Notes: generated by a model not told the origin, from the letters alone. Positions 1 through 8,610 are shown, numbered from the stretch's first letter. The stretch: 64,000 nucleotides of DNA from Streptomyces sp. Ru62 (GCF_002920615.1 NZ_PQSU01000014.1:181523-245522), one strand, 5' to 3'. A program made the numbers and translations.

Positions 1-1301
1 AGACCGGGGTGCAGACCGGCAGCAACGCCGACGTGGAGATGGTGCTGCACATATCCGCCGACCGCTCGAACGCCACCGTGATGAGCATCCCCCGCGACAC
101 CATGACCCAGGTCCCGGCCTGCAGGGACAGTGAGTCGGGGCAGTCCACGAACGGCTACTACGGCCAGATCAACAGCGCGCTGCAGTACGGGCCCGCCTGC
201 CAGGTGGCCACCGTCCACCAGCTCACCGGCATACCCATCGACCACTTCGTCAAGCTCGACTTCTCCGGCGTCGTGAAGATGTCCGACGCCGTCGGCGGCG
301 TCTCCGTGTGCGTCAGCGACGACGTCTACGACACCTACTCCCATCTGAAGCTGTCCAAGGGCACCCACACCCTCAAGGGCGTCGCGGCCCTGGAGTTCGT
401 CCGCTCCCGGCACGGCTTCGGCGACGGCAGCGACCTCGGCCGTACGGTCTCGCAGCACATCTTCCTCAGCGCGATGATCCGCAAGTTCAAGAGCGCGGGC
501 ACGCTCACCGACCCCGCCGCGGTCTACCACCTCGCCGACGCCGCCACCAGGGCGCTGACCGTGGACGACGGCCTCGGCACCGTGAAGAAGCTGATCTCGC
601 TCGCCGACGACGTGAACAAGGTGCCCACCAAGCGGATCACCTTCGCCACCATGCAGACGGCCGCCGATCCGGGCGACAGCGACCGGGTGGTGGTGGGCCC
701 GGGGGCGAAGAGCCTGTTCGCCACCATCGCGAACGACCAGGCCCTGACCACCGGCTCCGGCAAGAAGTCCGCGGCGGCCTCCGCGACCGCCAAGGCGAGG
801 TCCGGGGCCACCGCCTCCGCCGTGCCCGCGGCCGGGATCGCGGTGACGGTGGAGAACGGCACGGGCATCACCGGCCGCGCCTCCGCCCTCGCGACCGCCC
901 TCACCGGCCAGGGCTTCAGCTCCGCCACGACCACGGCCAACGCCCCCAGCCCCGCCGGCAGCACTTCCCTCACCTACGGCACCGGCGACAAGGCCGCGGC
1001 GCAGACGGTCGCCAAGGCGCTCGGCCTGCCCGGGTCCCATCTGAGGCAGGGCACCGGCAGCGGCCTGACCCTGGTGATCGGCAGTGACTGGCCCAGCGGC
1101 ACCAGCTACCCGGGTGGCTCGTCCTCGCCCGCGCCCGCCGACACCGAGGCCGCCGTCGGAGGCGCCCACGCCTCCACCGCCGACCAGGCCAGGACCTGCG
1201 CCAAGGTGAGCCCCTACAAGACGGTCACGTACGGCGGCGTCCCGATGACACCGTCCCAGGCCTACGCCGCGGCGCGGAACAAGCCCGACTCCGACGCCTG
1301 A
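1..1301 (+). CDS. LCP (LytR-CpsA-Psr) family wall glycopolymer ligase with LytR_C domain, 5' truncated
   Basis: The gene enters the window already open (codons in phase from base 3), so its N-terminus, including the expected membrane anchor, lies outside. The visible 430 residues begin within the LCP catalytic domain. The motif SIPRDTM and the later EFVRSRHGFGDGSDLGR are the conserved arginine/aspartate segments that bind the polyprenyl-pyrophosphate donor. A low-complexity Ala/Ser/Thr linker follows, then a LytR_C domain (about visible residues 272-360, beginning AVTVENGTGITGRA). A Ser/Pro-rich tail follows. LCP proteins act outside the membrane and transfer teichoic-acid-like polymers or other glycans from lipid carriers to peptidoglycan. 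It converges on the next gene, with 32 bp between them. Confidence 0.9.
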   Translation, partial: TGVQTGSNADVEMVLHISADRSNATVMSIPRDTMTQVPACRDSESGQSTNGYYGQINSALQYGPACQVATVHQLTGIPIDHFVKLDFSGVVKMSDAVGGVSVCVSDDVYDTYSHLKLSKGTHTLKGVAALEFVRSRHGFGDGSDLGRTVSQHIFLSAMIRKFKSAGTLTDPAAVYHLADAATRALTVDDGLGTVKKLISLADDVNKVPTKRITFATMQTAADPGDSDRVVVGPGAKSLFATIANDQALTTGSGKKSAAASATAKARSGATASAVPAAGIAVTVENGTGITGRASALATALTGQGFSSATTTANAPSPAGSTSLTYGTGDKAAAQTVAKALGLPGSHLRQGTGSGLTLVIGSDWPSGTSYPGGSSSPAPADTEAAVGGAHASTADQARTCAKVSPYKTVTYGGVPMTPSQAYAAARNKPDSDA

Positions 1302-1333
1302 GCGGTACCGGGGCCGGCCGTGGGGCCGTCGGC

Positions 1334-2179
1334 TCAGAGCTTGCGCCAGCGCGCGTTGCACCAGGAGAAGACACCGAACGCGGCCAGCCCGAGCGCGACC
1401 AGGGCGAGCAGCCACGGCCCGGCCGGCAGGTCCCGGAACGCGCGCAGGGTGTCGTCCATGCCCTTGGCCTTCCCCGGCTGGTGCTGGACGGCCGCGACGA
1501 GCGCGAACACACCGGCCGCCGCGAAGACGACGCCACGGGCCGTGCCGCCCGTCACCCCGAGGCCCTCCACGACCGGCCGGACCCGGGCCGACATGGCGCC
1601 GGTCCGCAGCTTGTCGCGGAACTTGCGTCGCACGGCCCGCACCGCGATCCACCCTCCGGCGATCACCACGGCGGCCCCCGCTACCCCGAGGAGCCACTGG
1701 CCGCCGGGCCAGTCCAGCACCCGTGCGGTGACGTCGTCGGTGTGCCGGTCGGAGGAACCGCTGCCGCTGCCCCGGTCCCCGGCCGCGTACGAGAGCACCG
1801 AGTAGGACACGAAGCAGTAGAAGACGGAACGGAACAGGGCCGCCGCGCGCCGGGAGAGCTTGGACCCGTCGGGGCCGTAGCCGCCGAACACCGCCTCCGT
1901 CAGCCGCCACAGCGCCATCCCGGCGAGGGCGACGCCCACGATCCACAGCATCGCCGAACCGAACGGCTTTCCGGCCAGCTCACCGAGGGCACCGCCCCGG
2001 TCGGCCTGCTGCCCGCCGCCGTCACCGCCGAAGGCGATCTGCACCGCGATGACGCCCACGAGTACGTAGATCAGCCCACGCGCCGCGAAGCCCGCCCGGG
2101 CCGCCGCGTCCACGGCCGGGCTGTCCGCCACCCGCCGCGCCCGGGACCGTCCCAGCGGTGTCCATGTCCGTGCATCCAT
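1334..2179 (-). CDS. DUF1206 integral membrane protein
   Basis: This 281-residue protein has three copies of the roughly 70-residue DUF1206 unit. Each unit has two hydrophobic helices and a characteristic GxxARGxVF or GLIYVLVGV segment (about residues 27-95, 110-185 and 205-280). The copy starts ARAGFAARGLIYVLVG and GLGVTGGTARGVVF are clearly related. The family is common in actinomycetes and has no established function. The ATG start gives a short cytoplasmic N-terminus before the first helix. It converges with the LCP gene and runs in the same direction as the MFS gene upstream, 94 bp away. Confidence 0.85.
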   Translation of the reverse strand: MDARTWTPLGRSRARRVADSPAVDAAARAGFAARGLIYVLVGVIAVQIAFGGDGGGQQADRGGALGELAGKPFGSAMLWIVGVALAGMALWRLTEAVFGGYGPDGSKLSRRAAALFRSVFYCFVSYSVLSYAAGDRGSGSGSSDRHTDDVTARVLDWPGGQWLLGVAGAAVVIAGGWIAVRAVRRKFRDKLRTGAMSARVRPVVEGLGVTGGTARGVVFAAAGVFALVAAVQHQPGKAKGMDDTLRAFRDLPAGPWLLALVALGLAAFGVFSWCNARWRKL

Positions 2180-2273
2180 ACACCGCCGGATGCCCCCGGG
2201 TACGGGTCCGACACCTGTCCGCAGCCAGGGTCACCGGGACCAGGACGGGCAGGACGGGGACGGAGGGTTCCGC

Positions 2274-3512
2274 TCAGCGCGCCGCCGCGTCCGCTGCCAC
2301 GCCCCGCGACGGGCCTCCGCCGACCAGCAGTACCGCGCAGGCCCCGGCCGTCAGCAGTCCACCGGCGAGGAAGGCCCCCCGCACACCGGCGAACGGCAGG
2401 ACCAGACCTCCGAGCGCCGCGCCCGCCGCGATACCGGCGTTGTAGGCACCCGAGTTCGCCGCCAGGGCGAGGTCGGTGCGGCCCGGCGCCCAGTGCAGCA
2501 TCGCGTTCTGGGCGGTCATGAACACCGGTCCGAGCGCACCGCCCATCAGCACCAGGCACACCACCGTCATGACCTGACGGCCGCCCGCCACGTACAGACC
2601 GAGCATGCCGAGCGCCTGGGTGGCCACGGCCGTGGGCAATGCGGCGTGCGGGAACCGGTCCAGCACCGCCGCGGTGGCGCTCACCCCGGCCAGAGACGCG
2701 GTACCGAAGGCCGCGAGCAGCACGCTGACGGTGCCGGGGGCGAAGGCGCCCACGCCGCTGAGGAACGCCACCAGGTAGGTGTATCCCGCGAACGCCCCCG
2801 TGGCGGAGAGGAATCCCGCCGTCAGTACGGTCCCGAACCGGCGGACGTCGGGGCTGCTGCCGTAGGCGGCGGGCTCGTCGTCCGGACGCGAGGTCGGCAG
2901 CAGCACGGCGACCGTCACCAGGCAGACCAGGCCCGGAACGGCCAGGGAGGCGACCGGCACCGGCCAGCCGCGCTGCCGGCCCAGCCAGGTCCCCGCCGGG
3001 ACACCGAGCACCAGGGCGAGCGAACCGGCGACGGACAGCGCCCCGACCACACGCCCGCGCACCCCGGGGGCGAACAGGCCCACCGCGACCGGTCCCATCA
3101 CCGCCCAGAACAGCGCCTGGGCGAGTGCGGTCAGCAGCCGTGCCCCGAGGAGCAGCCCGTACGAGCCGGCCCCGGCCCCGACCAGACTGGACACGACCAG
3201 CGCGGCCAGCAGCCCCGTGAGCACATGGCGCCGGGGCACCGCCCGCAGGGCGTGGGCGAGCGGCACGGAGGCGACGGCCACCGTCACGCCGTAGCCGGTG
3301 ACCAGCAGCCCGACCGCCGACAGCGACACCCCGAGGCTGTCGGACATGAGGTCCAGGAGGCCGATGGGCAGGCTCTCCGCGGTGTTGAAGGCGAACGCGG
3401 CCAGCATGAGGGCCGCGAGCACCGCCGGGCCGCGCCATGCGGCCGGTCGTGCCGAGACCCCGCGGTCCCGTCCCGGACCGGCCCGCCGCGCTGGTTCCGT
3501 GACACCGCCCAT
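2274..3512 (-). CDS. MFS efflux transporter (Cmx/CmlR-like drug exporter)
   Basis: This 412-residue protein has about 12 hydrophobic segments. It has the layout of the 12-TM drug:H+ antiporter family, including a G-rich helix 5 region around LALVLGVPAGTWLGRQRGW (motif-C-like GxPxGxxLG). Such pumps expel small hydrophobic compounds such as chloramphenicol-like drugs; the substrate here is unknown. It is transcribed divergently from a gamma-butyrolactone-receptor-type TetR gene, with 187 bp between the two starts holding a perfect 12-bp palindrome. Control of the pump by that receptor is therefore a reasonable inference. The ATG start at 3512 precedes an Arg-rich N-terminus and the first membrane helix. 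Confidence 0.85.
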   Translation of the reverse strand: MGGVTEPARRAGPGRDRGVSARPAAWRGPAVLAALMLAAFAFNTAESLPIGLLDLMSDSLGVSLSAVGLLVTGYGVTVAVASVPLAHALRAVPRRHVLTGLLAALVVSSLVGAGAGSYGLLLGARLLTALAQALFWAVMGPVAVGLFAPGVRGRVVGALSVAGSLALVLGVPAGTWLGRQRGWPVPVASLAVPGLVCLVTVAVLLPTSRPDDEPAAYGSSPDVRRFGTVLTAGFLSATGAFAGYTYLVAFLSGVGAFAPGTVSVLLAAFGTASLAGVSATAAVLDRFPHAALPTAVATQALGMLGLYVAGGRQVMTVVCLVLMGGALGPVFMTAQNAMLHWAPGRTDLALAANSGAYNAGIAAGAALGGLVLPFAGVRGAFLAGGLLTAGACAVLLVGGGPSRGVAADAAAR

Positions 3513-3591
3513 GCGATCAGCTCACCGGCCGCACCGGTGCCACCGCAACCGAATTCCCGGCTCGCTGCCATGGCCGCAGCGTCCTGTGTCG

Positions 3592-3603
3592 GGCACATGT
3601 GCC
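3592..3603. promoter_or_regulatory. Perfect 12-bp palindrome in divergent promoter region
   Basis: GGCACATGTGCC is its own reverse complement. It lies 80 bp upstream of the MFS start and 97 bp upstream of the TetR start, and is flanked by TGTGTCGGG, giving a second overlapping TGTG/CACA symmetry. Its position suggests an operator for the adjacent TetR protein; binding is inferred, not shown. Confidence 0.4.
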
Positions 3604-3632
3604 AAGTCCGCGCGAACGCCCCTTGGCCACCC

Positions 3633-3659
3633 TTGCGTTGAGATGGCGTGGGGTAGGGT
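3633..3659 (+). promoter_or_regulatory. Possible vegetative promoter for the TetR receptor gene
   Basis: The hexamer TAGGGT (3654-3659) fits the streptomycete -10 pattern TAGRRT. TTGCGT at 3633-3638 could serve as the -35 element, with a short 15-bp spacer. The start codon follows 41 bp downstream of the -10 hexamer. The spacer is suboptimal, so this is a weak call. Confidence 0.3.
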
Positions 3660-3699
3660 ACGAGCTGTTCGGTTTGGTTTTCAGCTCGGGGGAGGGTCC

Positions 3700-4362
3700 A
3701 TGGCTCAGCAGGAGCGAGCTGTACGGACCCGGCGTGCTGTTCTGGAAGCGGCCGCCGCCGTCTTCGCGGAACGCGGATACGCGGCCGCCACCATCGCCGA
3801 GATCCTGAACCGGGCCGGCGTCACCAAGGGCGCCCTGTACTTCCACTTCGACTCCAAGGCGGCCCTCGCCCGGGGCGTGCTCCAGGAGCAGCTGAGGACC
3901 GAGTACCACCTGCCCCGGGAACTGAAGTTGCAGGAGTGGGTGGACGCGGGCATGACCCTCGCCAAGCGGCTGCCGCAGGAGCCCGTACTGCTCGCCGGCG
4001 TCCGGCTCTCGGCCGATCTCCAGGGCCGCGACGTCCTCGGCAGCGCATGGCCCGCCTGGGCGCGGATGACCTCGTGCGTCCTGACGGAGGCGAAGGAACG
4101 CGGCGAGGTGCTGCCGCACGTGAACCCCGAGGAGACCGCCCAGGTCTTCCTCGGCGCCTGGATCGGCGTGCAGTTCGTCTCCCAGGCCGTGGCCGGCTGG
4201 GCCGATCTGGACGACCGTATGTCGGCGCTGTACGGGCACATCCTGCCCGCCGTCGCGGCCCCGGCCGTCCTCGTCCGGCTGGACACCGCCCCGGACCGGG
4301 GTGCCCGCGTGATCGCCGAGGTCCAGCAGGCGTCGCAGGCACTCGCCGGCGTCTCCGCCTGA
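3700..4362 (+). CDS. TetR-family gamma-butyrolactone receptor-like regulator (ArpA/ScbR type)
   Basis: This 220-residue protein opens with a TetR N-terminal HTH (about residues 8-55: RTRRAVLEAAAAVFAERGY, then TIAEILNRAGVTKGALYFHF). The ligand-binding half has features typical of streptomycete ArpA/ScbR receptors rather than general TetR proteins. These include GAWIGVQFVSQAVAGWADL and a C-terminal HILPAVAAPAVL. Such receptors bind promoters as dimers and release on gamma-butyrolactone signals, controlling antibiotic production and morphology. The start at 3700 follows GGGGGAGGG. No AfsA/ScbA-type butyrolactone synthase lies in the window, so this could be an orphan receptor or pseudo-receptor. 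It is divergent from an MFS pump it may repress. Confidence 0.88.
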   Translation: MAQQERAVRTRRAVLEAAAAVFAERGYAAATIAEILNRAGVTKGALYFHFDSKAALARGVLQEQLRTEYHLPRELKLQEWVDAGMTLAKRLPQEPVLLAGVRLSADLQGRDVLGSAWPAWARMTSCVLTEAKERGEVLPHVNPEETAQVFLGAWIGVQFVSQAVAGWADLDDRMSALYGHILPAVAAPAVLVRLDTAPDRGARVIAEVQQASQALAGVSA

Positions 4363-4436
4363 CTCCGGCCGTCGCGAACTCCCGCTTTGCGGCCGTCTCC
4401 CGGGCGGCGCGGGAGGGACACGTACCGGCGCGTATC

Positions 4437-4454
4437 AAACCGTCGGGACGGTTT
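4437..4454. promoter_or_regulatory. 18-bp palindrome resembling a TetR/ARE operator
   Basis: AAACCGTCGGGACGGTTT is two perfect 8-bp arms around GG. The A/T-rich ends and central CCG/CGG resemble operators bound by TetR-type and butyrolactone-receptor repressors. It lies 75 bp beyond the stop of the receptor gene and beyond the 3' end of the SnoaL remnant. The 2-nt centre argues against a hairpin terminator. Confidence 0.45.
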
Positions 4455-4498
4455 ACGACGGACCTCGTCCGCGGCCCCGGTCACGACCCGGCGCCCGG

Positions 4499-4756
4499 TC
4501 ACGCCCGGTCGGCCGCGGGCACGAGGCCGGGGGCGAACCTGAACGGCACCGCCTCCATCAGCGGCTTGCGCCTGGTGTTGTGGAAGGCGGCGATCCGCCA
4601 CGTGCCGTCCTCCCGCACCAGCGTGTACGTCTGCACCTTGCCGAGCCGGCGGGGCCGCCTGCCCTTGTAGGTGTCGCCGCGCCCGCTGACGATCGCCGTG
4701 TCCGGGCCGAGGAAGCGGATGCCGACGACCTCGTCCGCGAGCCGGGGGAGCGGCAG
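4499..4756 (-). pseudogene. Remnant of SgcJ/EcaC-type SnoaL-like (NTF2 fold) gene, 5' part lost
   Basis: Reading the minus strand in one frame gives about 85 residues ending at a TGA (4499-4501). They include RLADEVVGIRFLGPDTA, KVQTYTLVREDGTWRIAAF and then HNTRRKPLMEA. The last two stretches are the signature of the C-terminal half of SgcJ/EcaC-type SnoaL-like proteins, usually about 150 residues long. No N-terminal half or start codon follows upstream. Homology stops near 4756, where the oppositely oriented MarR gene begins. The frame stays open to about 4780 without meaningful sequence. I read this as a gene whose front end was removed by a deletion. Confidence 0.7.
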
Positions 4757-4769
4757 GGACGAGGAACAC

Positions 4770-5222
4770 GTGATCTTCCGTCAGTACCTGGACGCCGTGG
4801 GCCTCCAGGGCCTGGCCAGCGCCGAGGCCGCGGGTCTGCACACCTCCGAGTGGTACGCGCTCAGCCTGCTCACCCGGGAGGGCGGCCTGACCTCGGGGGA
4901 ACTCGCCACCCGCACCGGGCTCACCACCGGGGCCACCACCCGGCTGACCGACCGCCTGGAGCGCGCCGGATACGCGCGTCGGACGCCCGACCCCACCGAC
5001 CGCCGCCGCGTGCACGTCGAACCCGTCCCGGACGCGCTCGACCGCGTGGCGGAGGTCGTGGGCCCGGCCCGCCGCCGTCTCGCCGAGGTCCTGGCCCACT
5101 ACACACCCGACCAACGCGCCCTGATCTTCGACTACTTCGCCCGCGCGACCCCGGCGTTCCGCGCCGCGACCGAGGAGATCCGGGCGGCGGCCCCGCCCAG
5201 GCGGGCCAGGAAGTCCGGCTGA
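4770..5222 (+). CDS. MarR-family transcriptional regulator
   Basis: This winged-helix regulator is about 150 residues long. The recognition region GELATRTGLTTGATTRLTDR (about residues 45-65) is followed by the wing YARRTPDPTDRRRVHVE, typical of MarR proteins that repress efflux or stress genes. I chose the GTG at 4770, preceded by GACGAGGA. An in-frame ATG at 4719 would add 17 residues, but these are antisense to the SnoaL remnant and look unrelated. Family relatives usually have a few more residues before the sequence IFRQYLDAV, so the native start may have been lost in the same rearrangement. A GC-rich hairpin follows the stop. Confidence 0.8.
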   Translation: MIFRQYLDAVGLQGLASAEAAGLHTSEWYALSLLTREGGLTSGELATRTGLTTGATTRLTDRLERAGYARRTPDPTDRRRVHVEPVPDALDRVAEVVGPARRRLAEVLAHYTPDQRALIFDYFARATPAFRAATEEIRAAAPPRRARKSG

Positions 5223-5235
5223 CCCGAACGGACCG

Positions 5236-5256
5236 GCGCCCCGGGCGGCGGGGCGC
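5236..5256 (+). terminator. GC hairpin after MarR gene
   Basis: GCGCCCCG and CGGGGCGC form a perfect 8-bp stem around a 5-nt GGCGG loop, starting 13 bp after the MarR stop. There is no T-tract, so termination efficiency is uncertain. Confidence 0.4.
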
Positions 5257-5349
5257 TCGCGGACGCTCCCCGCTCTCCCGGGCGCTCCGGGCGTGGCATC
5301 ATCGCCGTCGTCCGTACGACCGCTCCCCACCGGAAGGGCACGGGTTACG

Positions 5350-6216
5350 ATGACGGACTGGGAGTGGGACGAGACCCTCTTCGCCGGCGCCGCCCCCTAC
5401 TACCAGCGGGGCCGGCTGCCCTACGCCCCCGGGCTGGTCCCACGGCTCGCCGAGGTGCTCGCGGCCGACGGCACCGGTCGCCTCCTCGACGTGGGCTGCG
5501 GGCCGGGCACCGTCACCCTCCCCCTGGCCCCCCTGTTCCGCGAGGCCGTCGGCGTGGACCCGGACACCGGGATGATCACCGAGGCCACGCGCCGCGCCGC
5601 CGCCGCGGGACTGGCCGCCAGGACCCGCTGGCTGCGGATGCGCGCCGAGCATCTCCCGGCCGGTCTCGGCACGTTCGACGTGGCGGTCTTCGCCCAGTCC
5701 TTCCACTGGACCGACCGCGAGCGGGTGGCGCGGACCGTCCACGGCATGCTCCGGCCCGGCGGAGCACTGGTGCACCTGGCCGACCTGAAGACCGAGCGCC
5801 GTACGACCGCGGGCCTGCCGCACCCGGCCGTGCCCTACGCCGACGTCACCGGCCTGGTCCAGCGGTACCTCGGCCCCGTCCGCCGCGCCGGCCGCGGCCT
5901 GTTGCCGCAGGGCACCCCGGGCGGTGAGGCGGCGGTGCTCTCCGCGGCCGGATTCGACGGTCCCGAGCGGCACGTCGTACCCGGCGGACAGGCGCTGGTG
6001 CGCACCACGGACGACGTCGTCGCCTGGACGTTCTCGATGTCCTTCGCCGCCCCGCACCTGTTCGGCCCGGACCGCGCGGCCTTCGAGGCGGACCTGCGCC
6101 GTCTGCTCGGCGGTGCCTCCCCGGCGGGCCGGTTCGCCGAACGGGTGCCCAGTACCGAGGTGTTCGTCTGGCGCCGGCCGCGGCGGGCTCCGTCACACAC
6201 CGGGCGAACCGGGTGA
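5350..6216 (+). CDS. Class I SAM-dependent methyltransferase
   Basis: This 288-residue protein has a clear Rossmann SAM-binding core. Motif I is LLDVGCGPGTVTLPL (about residues 44-58), the acidic motif II segment is AVGVDPDTGM, and FDVAVFAQSFHWTDRERV corresponds to motif IV. The FHW and LRPGG features match the UbiE/Methyltransf_11 type. It would methylate a small molecule; the substrate cannot be told. The ATG at 5350 is preferred because the protein begins TDWEWDETLFAGAAPYYQRG, typical of the subfamily. GGAAGGG lies about 13 bp upstream, a rather long spacing. It sits between a MarR gene and an MMPL transporter, which may form a regulator/modification/export neighbourhood. Confidence 0.85.
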   Translation: MTDWEWDETLFAGAAPYYQRGRLPYAPGLVPRLAEVLAADGTGRLLDVGCGPGTVTLPLAPLFREAVGVDPDTGMITEATRRAAAAGLAARTRWLRMRAEHLPAGLGTFDVAVFAQSFHWTDRERVARTVHGMLRPGGALVHLADLKTERRTTAGLPHPAVPYADVTGLVQRYLGPVRRAGRGLLPQGTPGGEAAVLSAAGFDGPERHVVPGGQALVRTTDDVVAWTFSMSFAAPHLFGPDRAAFEADLRRLLGGASPAGRFAERVPSTEVFVWRRPRRAPSHTGRTG

Positions 6217-6429
6217 CGACGGCTCAGGCCGGCCGTGCTCCGGCGGGACGGGCTCGCCCGCCGTCCTGTCGACGCGTATATCGATGAGAGGATGTATGTC
6301 CACGGTCACTAGGATGTGAGGCCAAGACAACCATGCGACCGGCCGTTCGTTGTGGGCCGGTCGGGGTCGCCGATGCCAGGGACCGCTCCCCGGGCTGCGG
6401 TGATCTTCCTTCCCAGGAGGACCCTCCGC

Positions 6430-8610
6430 ATGTTCCGACGAATAGGCAACGCCGTCGTCCGTCATCCCATTTGGACGATCGTGGCGTGGCTGATCGCCGC
6501 GGTGGCCATCGTCGCCACCGCTCCGAGCCTGCCCTCGAACAGTGACGAGAGCAGCTTTCTGCCCAAGAGTTACGAGTCCATCCAGGCGGCGCAGCTCCAG
6601 GAGAAGGCGTTCCCCAGCGCCTTCACGCCGTCAGCGATCGTGCTCTACCAGCGCACCGACGGCGGCAAGCTCACCGCCGCCGACCTGCGCGACGTCACCC
6701 GGATCAGCTCCGAGCTGGGTGAGAAGCGCATCGACCAGGTACAGAAGGTCGTCCCCGGCCGGCCGTCCAAGGACGGCAGGTATGACCTGACCCTCGTCCA
6801 GATGGACAGCAAGACCGCCGGTCAGCCCGAACAGGCCGACGCGGCCAAGGAGTTGCGTGACGAGGCCAAGAAACTGGCCAAGGGCACGGACCTCGAAGCC
6901 AAGCTCGGCGGTTCCGCCGCGCAGGCGCTCGACCAGCAGGACTCGTCCAAGCGGGGCGAGGCGCTGATCGGTCTCGGCACCTTCGGGATCATCCTGATCA
7001 CCCTGCTGATCATCTTCCGGGCGCCGATCCTCGCCGTACTGCCCCTGGTGCTGATCGGCCTGGTCTCCGCCGTCGCCAACGGACTGATCGCCTATGCCAC
7101 CAAGCTGTTCGGGCTGGAGGCCAACAGCTCGATCTCGTCCATCCTGATCGTCGTGCTCTTCGGCGTGGGCACGGACTACTTCCTGTTCCTGATATTCCGT
7201 TACCGCGAGAGTCTGCGGGCCGGCGACGAGCCCAAGGAGGCCATGGTCAACGCGGTCGGCCGGGTCGGTGAGGCCATCGCCTCGGCGGCCGGAGCGGTCA
7301 TCATCGCGTTCCTCGCCCTGGTCCTGTCCACGCTGGGCTTCCTCAAGCAGATGGGCCCGGCGCTCGCCATCGCGGTCGGTGCCACGCTGGTCGCGGGTCT
7401 GACCCTGATCCCGGCCGTGGTCTCGCTCATCGGGCCGAAGGTCTTCTGGCCCTCCAAGTCCTGGAAGACGGAGCCCGAGAACGCCCGCTTCGCCGCCCTC
7501 GGCCGGGGTGTCCAGCGCCGTCCGGCGCTGACCGCCGTCGTCTCCGGTCTCGTCCTGCTCGTGCTGTCGCTCGGCACCCTCGGCTACAAGGCCACCTTCG
7601 ACCTGGCGTCGGGCTCCATGCCCAAGACCAAGGAGTCCATGGTCGTCCAGGACGAGATGCAGAAGGCGTACTCGGCGGGCGCCGCGGCACCGACCGACGT
7701 CTACCTGTCCAGCACCGACGGCAAGCCGCTCGACACGTCCGCATTCGACGCGTACGCCAGGAAGCTTGGCGCCGTGGACGGCGTCGCGAGCGCCCGCATG
7801 ACCCAGCTGAACAAGGCGGGAACCACCGCGGACTTCACCGTCACGCTCAAGTACGAGGCGTCGACGGACAAGGCGATCGACGCGGTGGGCCGGGTCCGTG
7901 ACGTCGCGCACGACGAAGCGCCCGAGGGCACCAAGGCGCTCGTCGGCGGCATGTCCTCGATCTACAAGGACATCAACGCGGCGGTCAACCACGACTACCG
8001 GACGGTCTTCCCCGTCGCCGCCGCCCTGATCATGGTCATCCTGGGGCTGCTGCTGCGCAGTGTGGTCGCGCCCTGGTACCTCATCGCCTCCGTGGGCCTC
8101 GGCTTCGGCGCCACCCTCGGTGCCACCGTGTGGATCTTCCAGGACGCGCAGGGGCACTCGGGCCTGATGTTCATGCTGCCGGTGATCATGTATCTCTTCG
8201 TGGTCGCGATCGGCACCGACTACAACATCCTCATGATCGCCCGGTTGCGTGAGGAGGCCCGTGAGGGCCGGGAGCCGCGCGAGGCCGCCGGCAGGGCGCT
8301 CCGGCACGCCGGGCCGACCGTGGCCGCGGCGGGCTTCATCCTGGCGGCGACCTTCGCCACGATGATGCTGGCCGGCAACTCGCTGCTCTCGGAGATGGGC
8401 TTCGCGGTCTCCTTCGGCATCGCGGTGGCCGCGTTCGTCATGGCGATGTTCTTCACCCCCAGCCTCACGGCCCTGATCGGCCACGCGGCCTGGTGGCCGG
8501 GCCACGCCGACCGGGCGGAGGTGCCGGCCACCGGCACCGGCGCTACGGCGGTCGGCTCCGGACCGGTCCGCGGTGAGGAGGACCGGGATCCGGCCGGGCG
8601 CCGCGGTTGA
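6430..8610 (+). CDS. MMPL/RND-family membrane transporter
   Basis: This 726-residue protein has the duplicated MMPL/RND architecture. A short N-terminus and TM1 (about residues 15-35) are followed by an extracellular loop (to about 170), then a TM block (about 180-350) and a second extracellular loop (about 395-530). A second TM block follows (about 530-690). The motifs GVGTDYFLFLIFRYRE and IGTDYNILMIARLREE are the two equivalent TM4/TM10 GTDY signatures that carry the proton-relay aspartates. MMPL proteins export lipids, siderophores and drugs. AGGAGG lies 10 bp before the ATG. A tandem repeat and a strong terminator follow. Cargo is unknown. Confidence 0.92.
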   Translation: MFRRIGNAVVRHPIWTIVAWLIAAVAIVATAPSLPSNSDESSFLPKSYESIQAAQLQEKAFPSAFTPSAIVLYQRTDGGKLTAADLRDVTRISSELGEKRIDQVQKVVPGRPSKDGRYDLTLVQMDSKTAGQPEQADAAKELRDEAKKLAKGTDLEAKLGGSAAQALDQQDSSKRGEALIGLGTFGIILITLLIIFRAPILAVLPLVLIGLVSAVANGLIAYATKLFGLEANSSISSILIVVLFGVGTDYFLFLIFRYRESLRAGDEPKEAMVNAVGRVGEAIASAAGAVIIAFLALVLSTLGFLKQMGPALAIAVGATLVAGLTLIPAVVSLIGPKVFWPSKSWKTEPENARFAALGRGVQRRPALTAVVSGLVLLVLSLGTLGYKATFDLASGSMPKTKESMVVQDEMQKAYSAGAAAPTDVYLSSTDGKPLDTSAFDAYARKLGAVDGVASARMTQLNKAGTTADFTVTLKYEASTDKAIDAVGRVRDVAHDEAPEGTKALVGGMSSIYKDINAAVNHDYRTVFPVAAALIMVILGLLLRSVVAPWYLIASVGLGFGATLGATVWIFQDAQGHSGLMFMLPVIMYLFVVAIGTDYNILMIARLREEAREGREPREAAGRALRHAGPTVAAAGFILAATFATMMLAGNSLLSEMGFAVSFGIAVAAFVMAMFFTPSLTALIGHAAWWPGHADRAEVPATGTGATAVGSGPVRGEEDRDPAGRRG

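Noticed and set aside
308..1087. Long alternative-frame readings over the LCP gene and many other long antisense frames
   Set aside because: High GC gives long open frames; their translations are Arg/Pro-rich without motifs, and the sense frame carries recognisable domains.
2190..3641. 483-codon plus-strand frame antisense to the MFS gene
   Set aside because: Composition is Gly/Arg/His/Gln-rich and typical of the opposite strand of a hydrophobic gene; no motif, no RBS.
6241..6429. Promoter TAGGAT upstream of the MMPL gene
   Set aside because: The -10-like hexamer at 6310-6315 has no acceptable -35 element at 16-18 bp.
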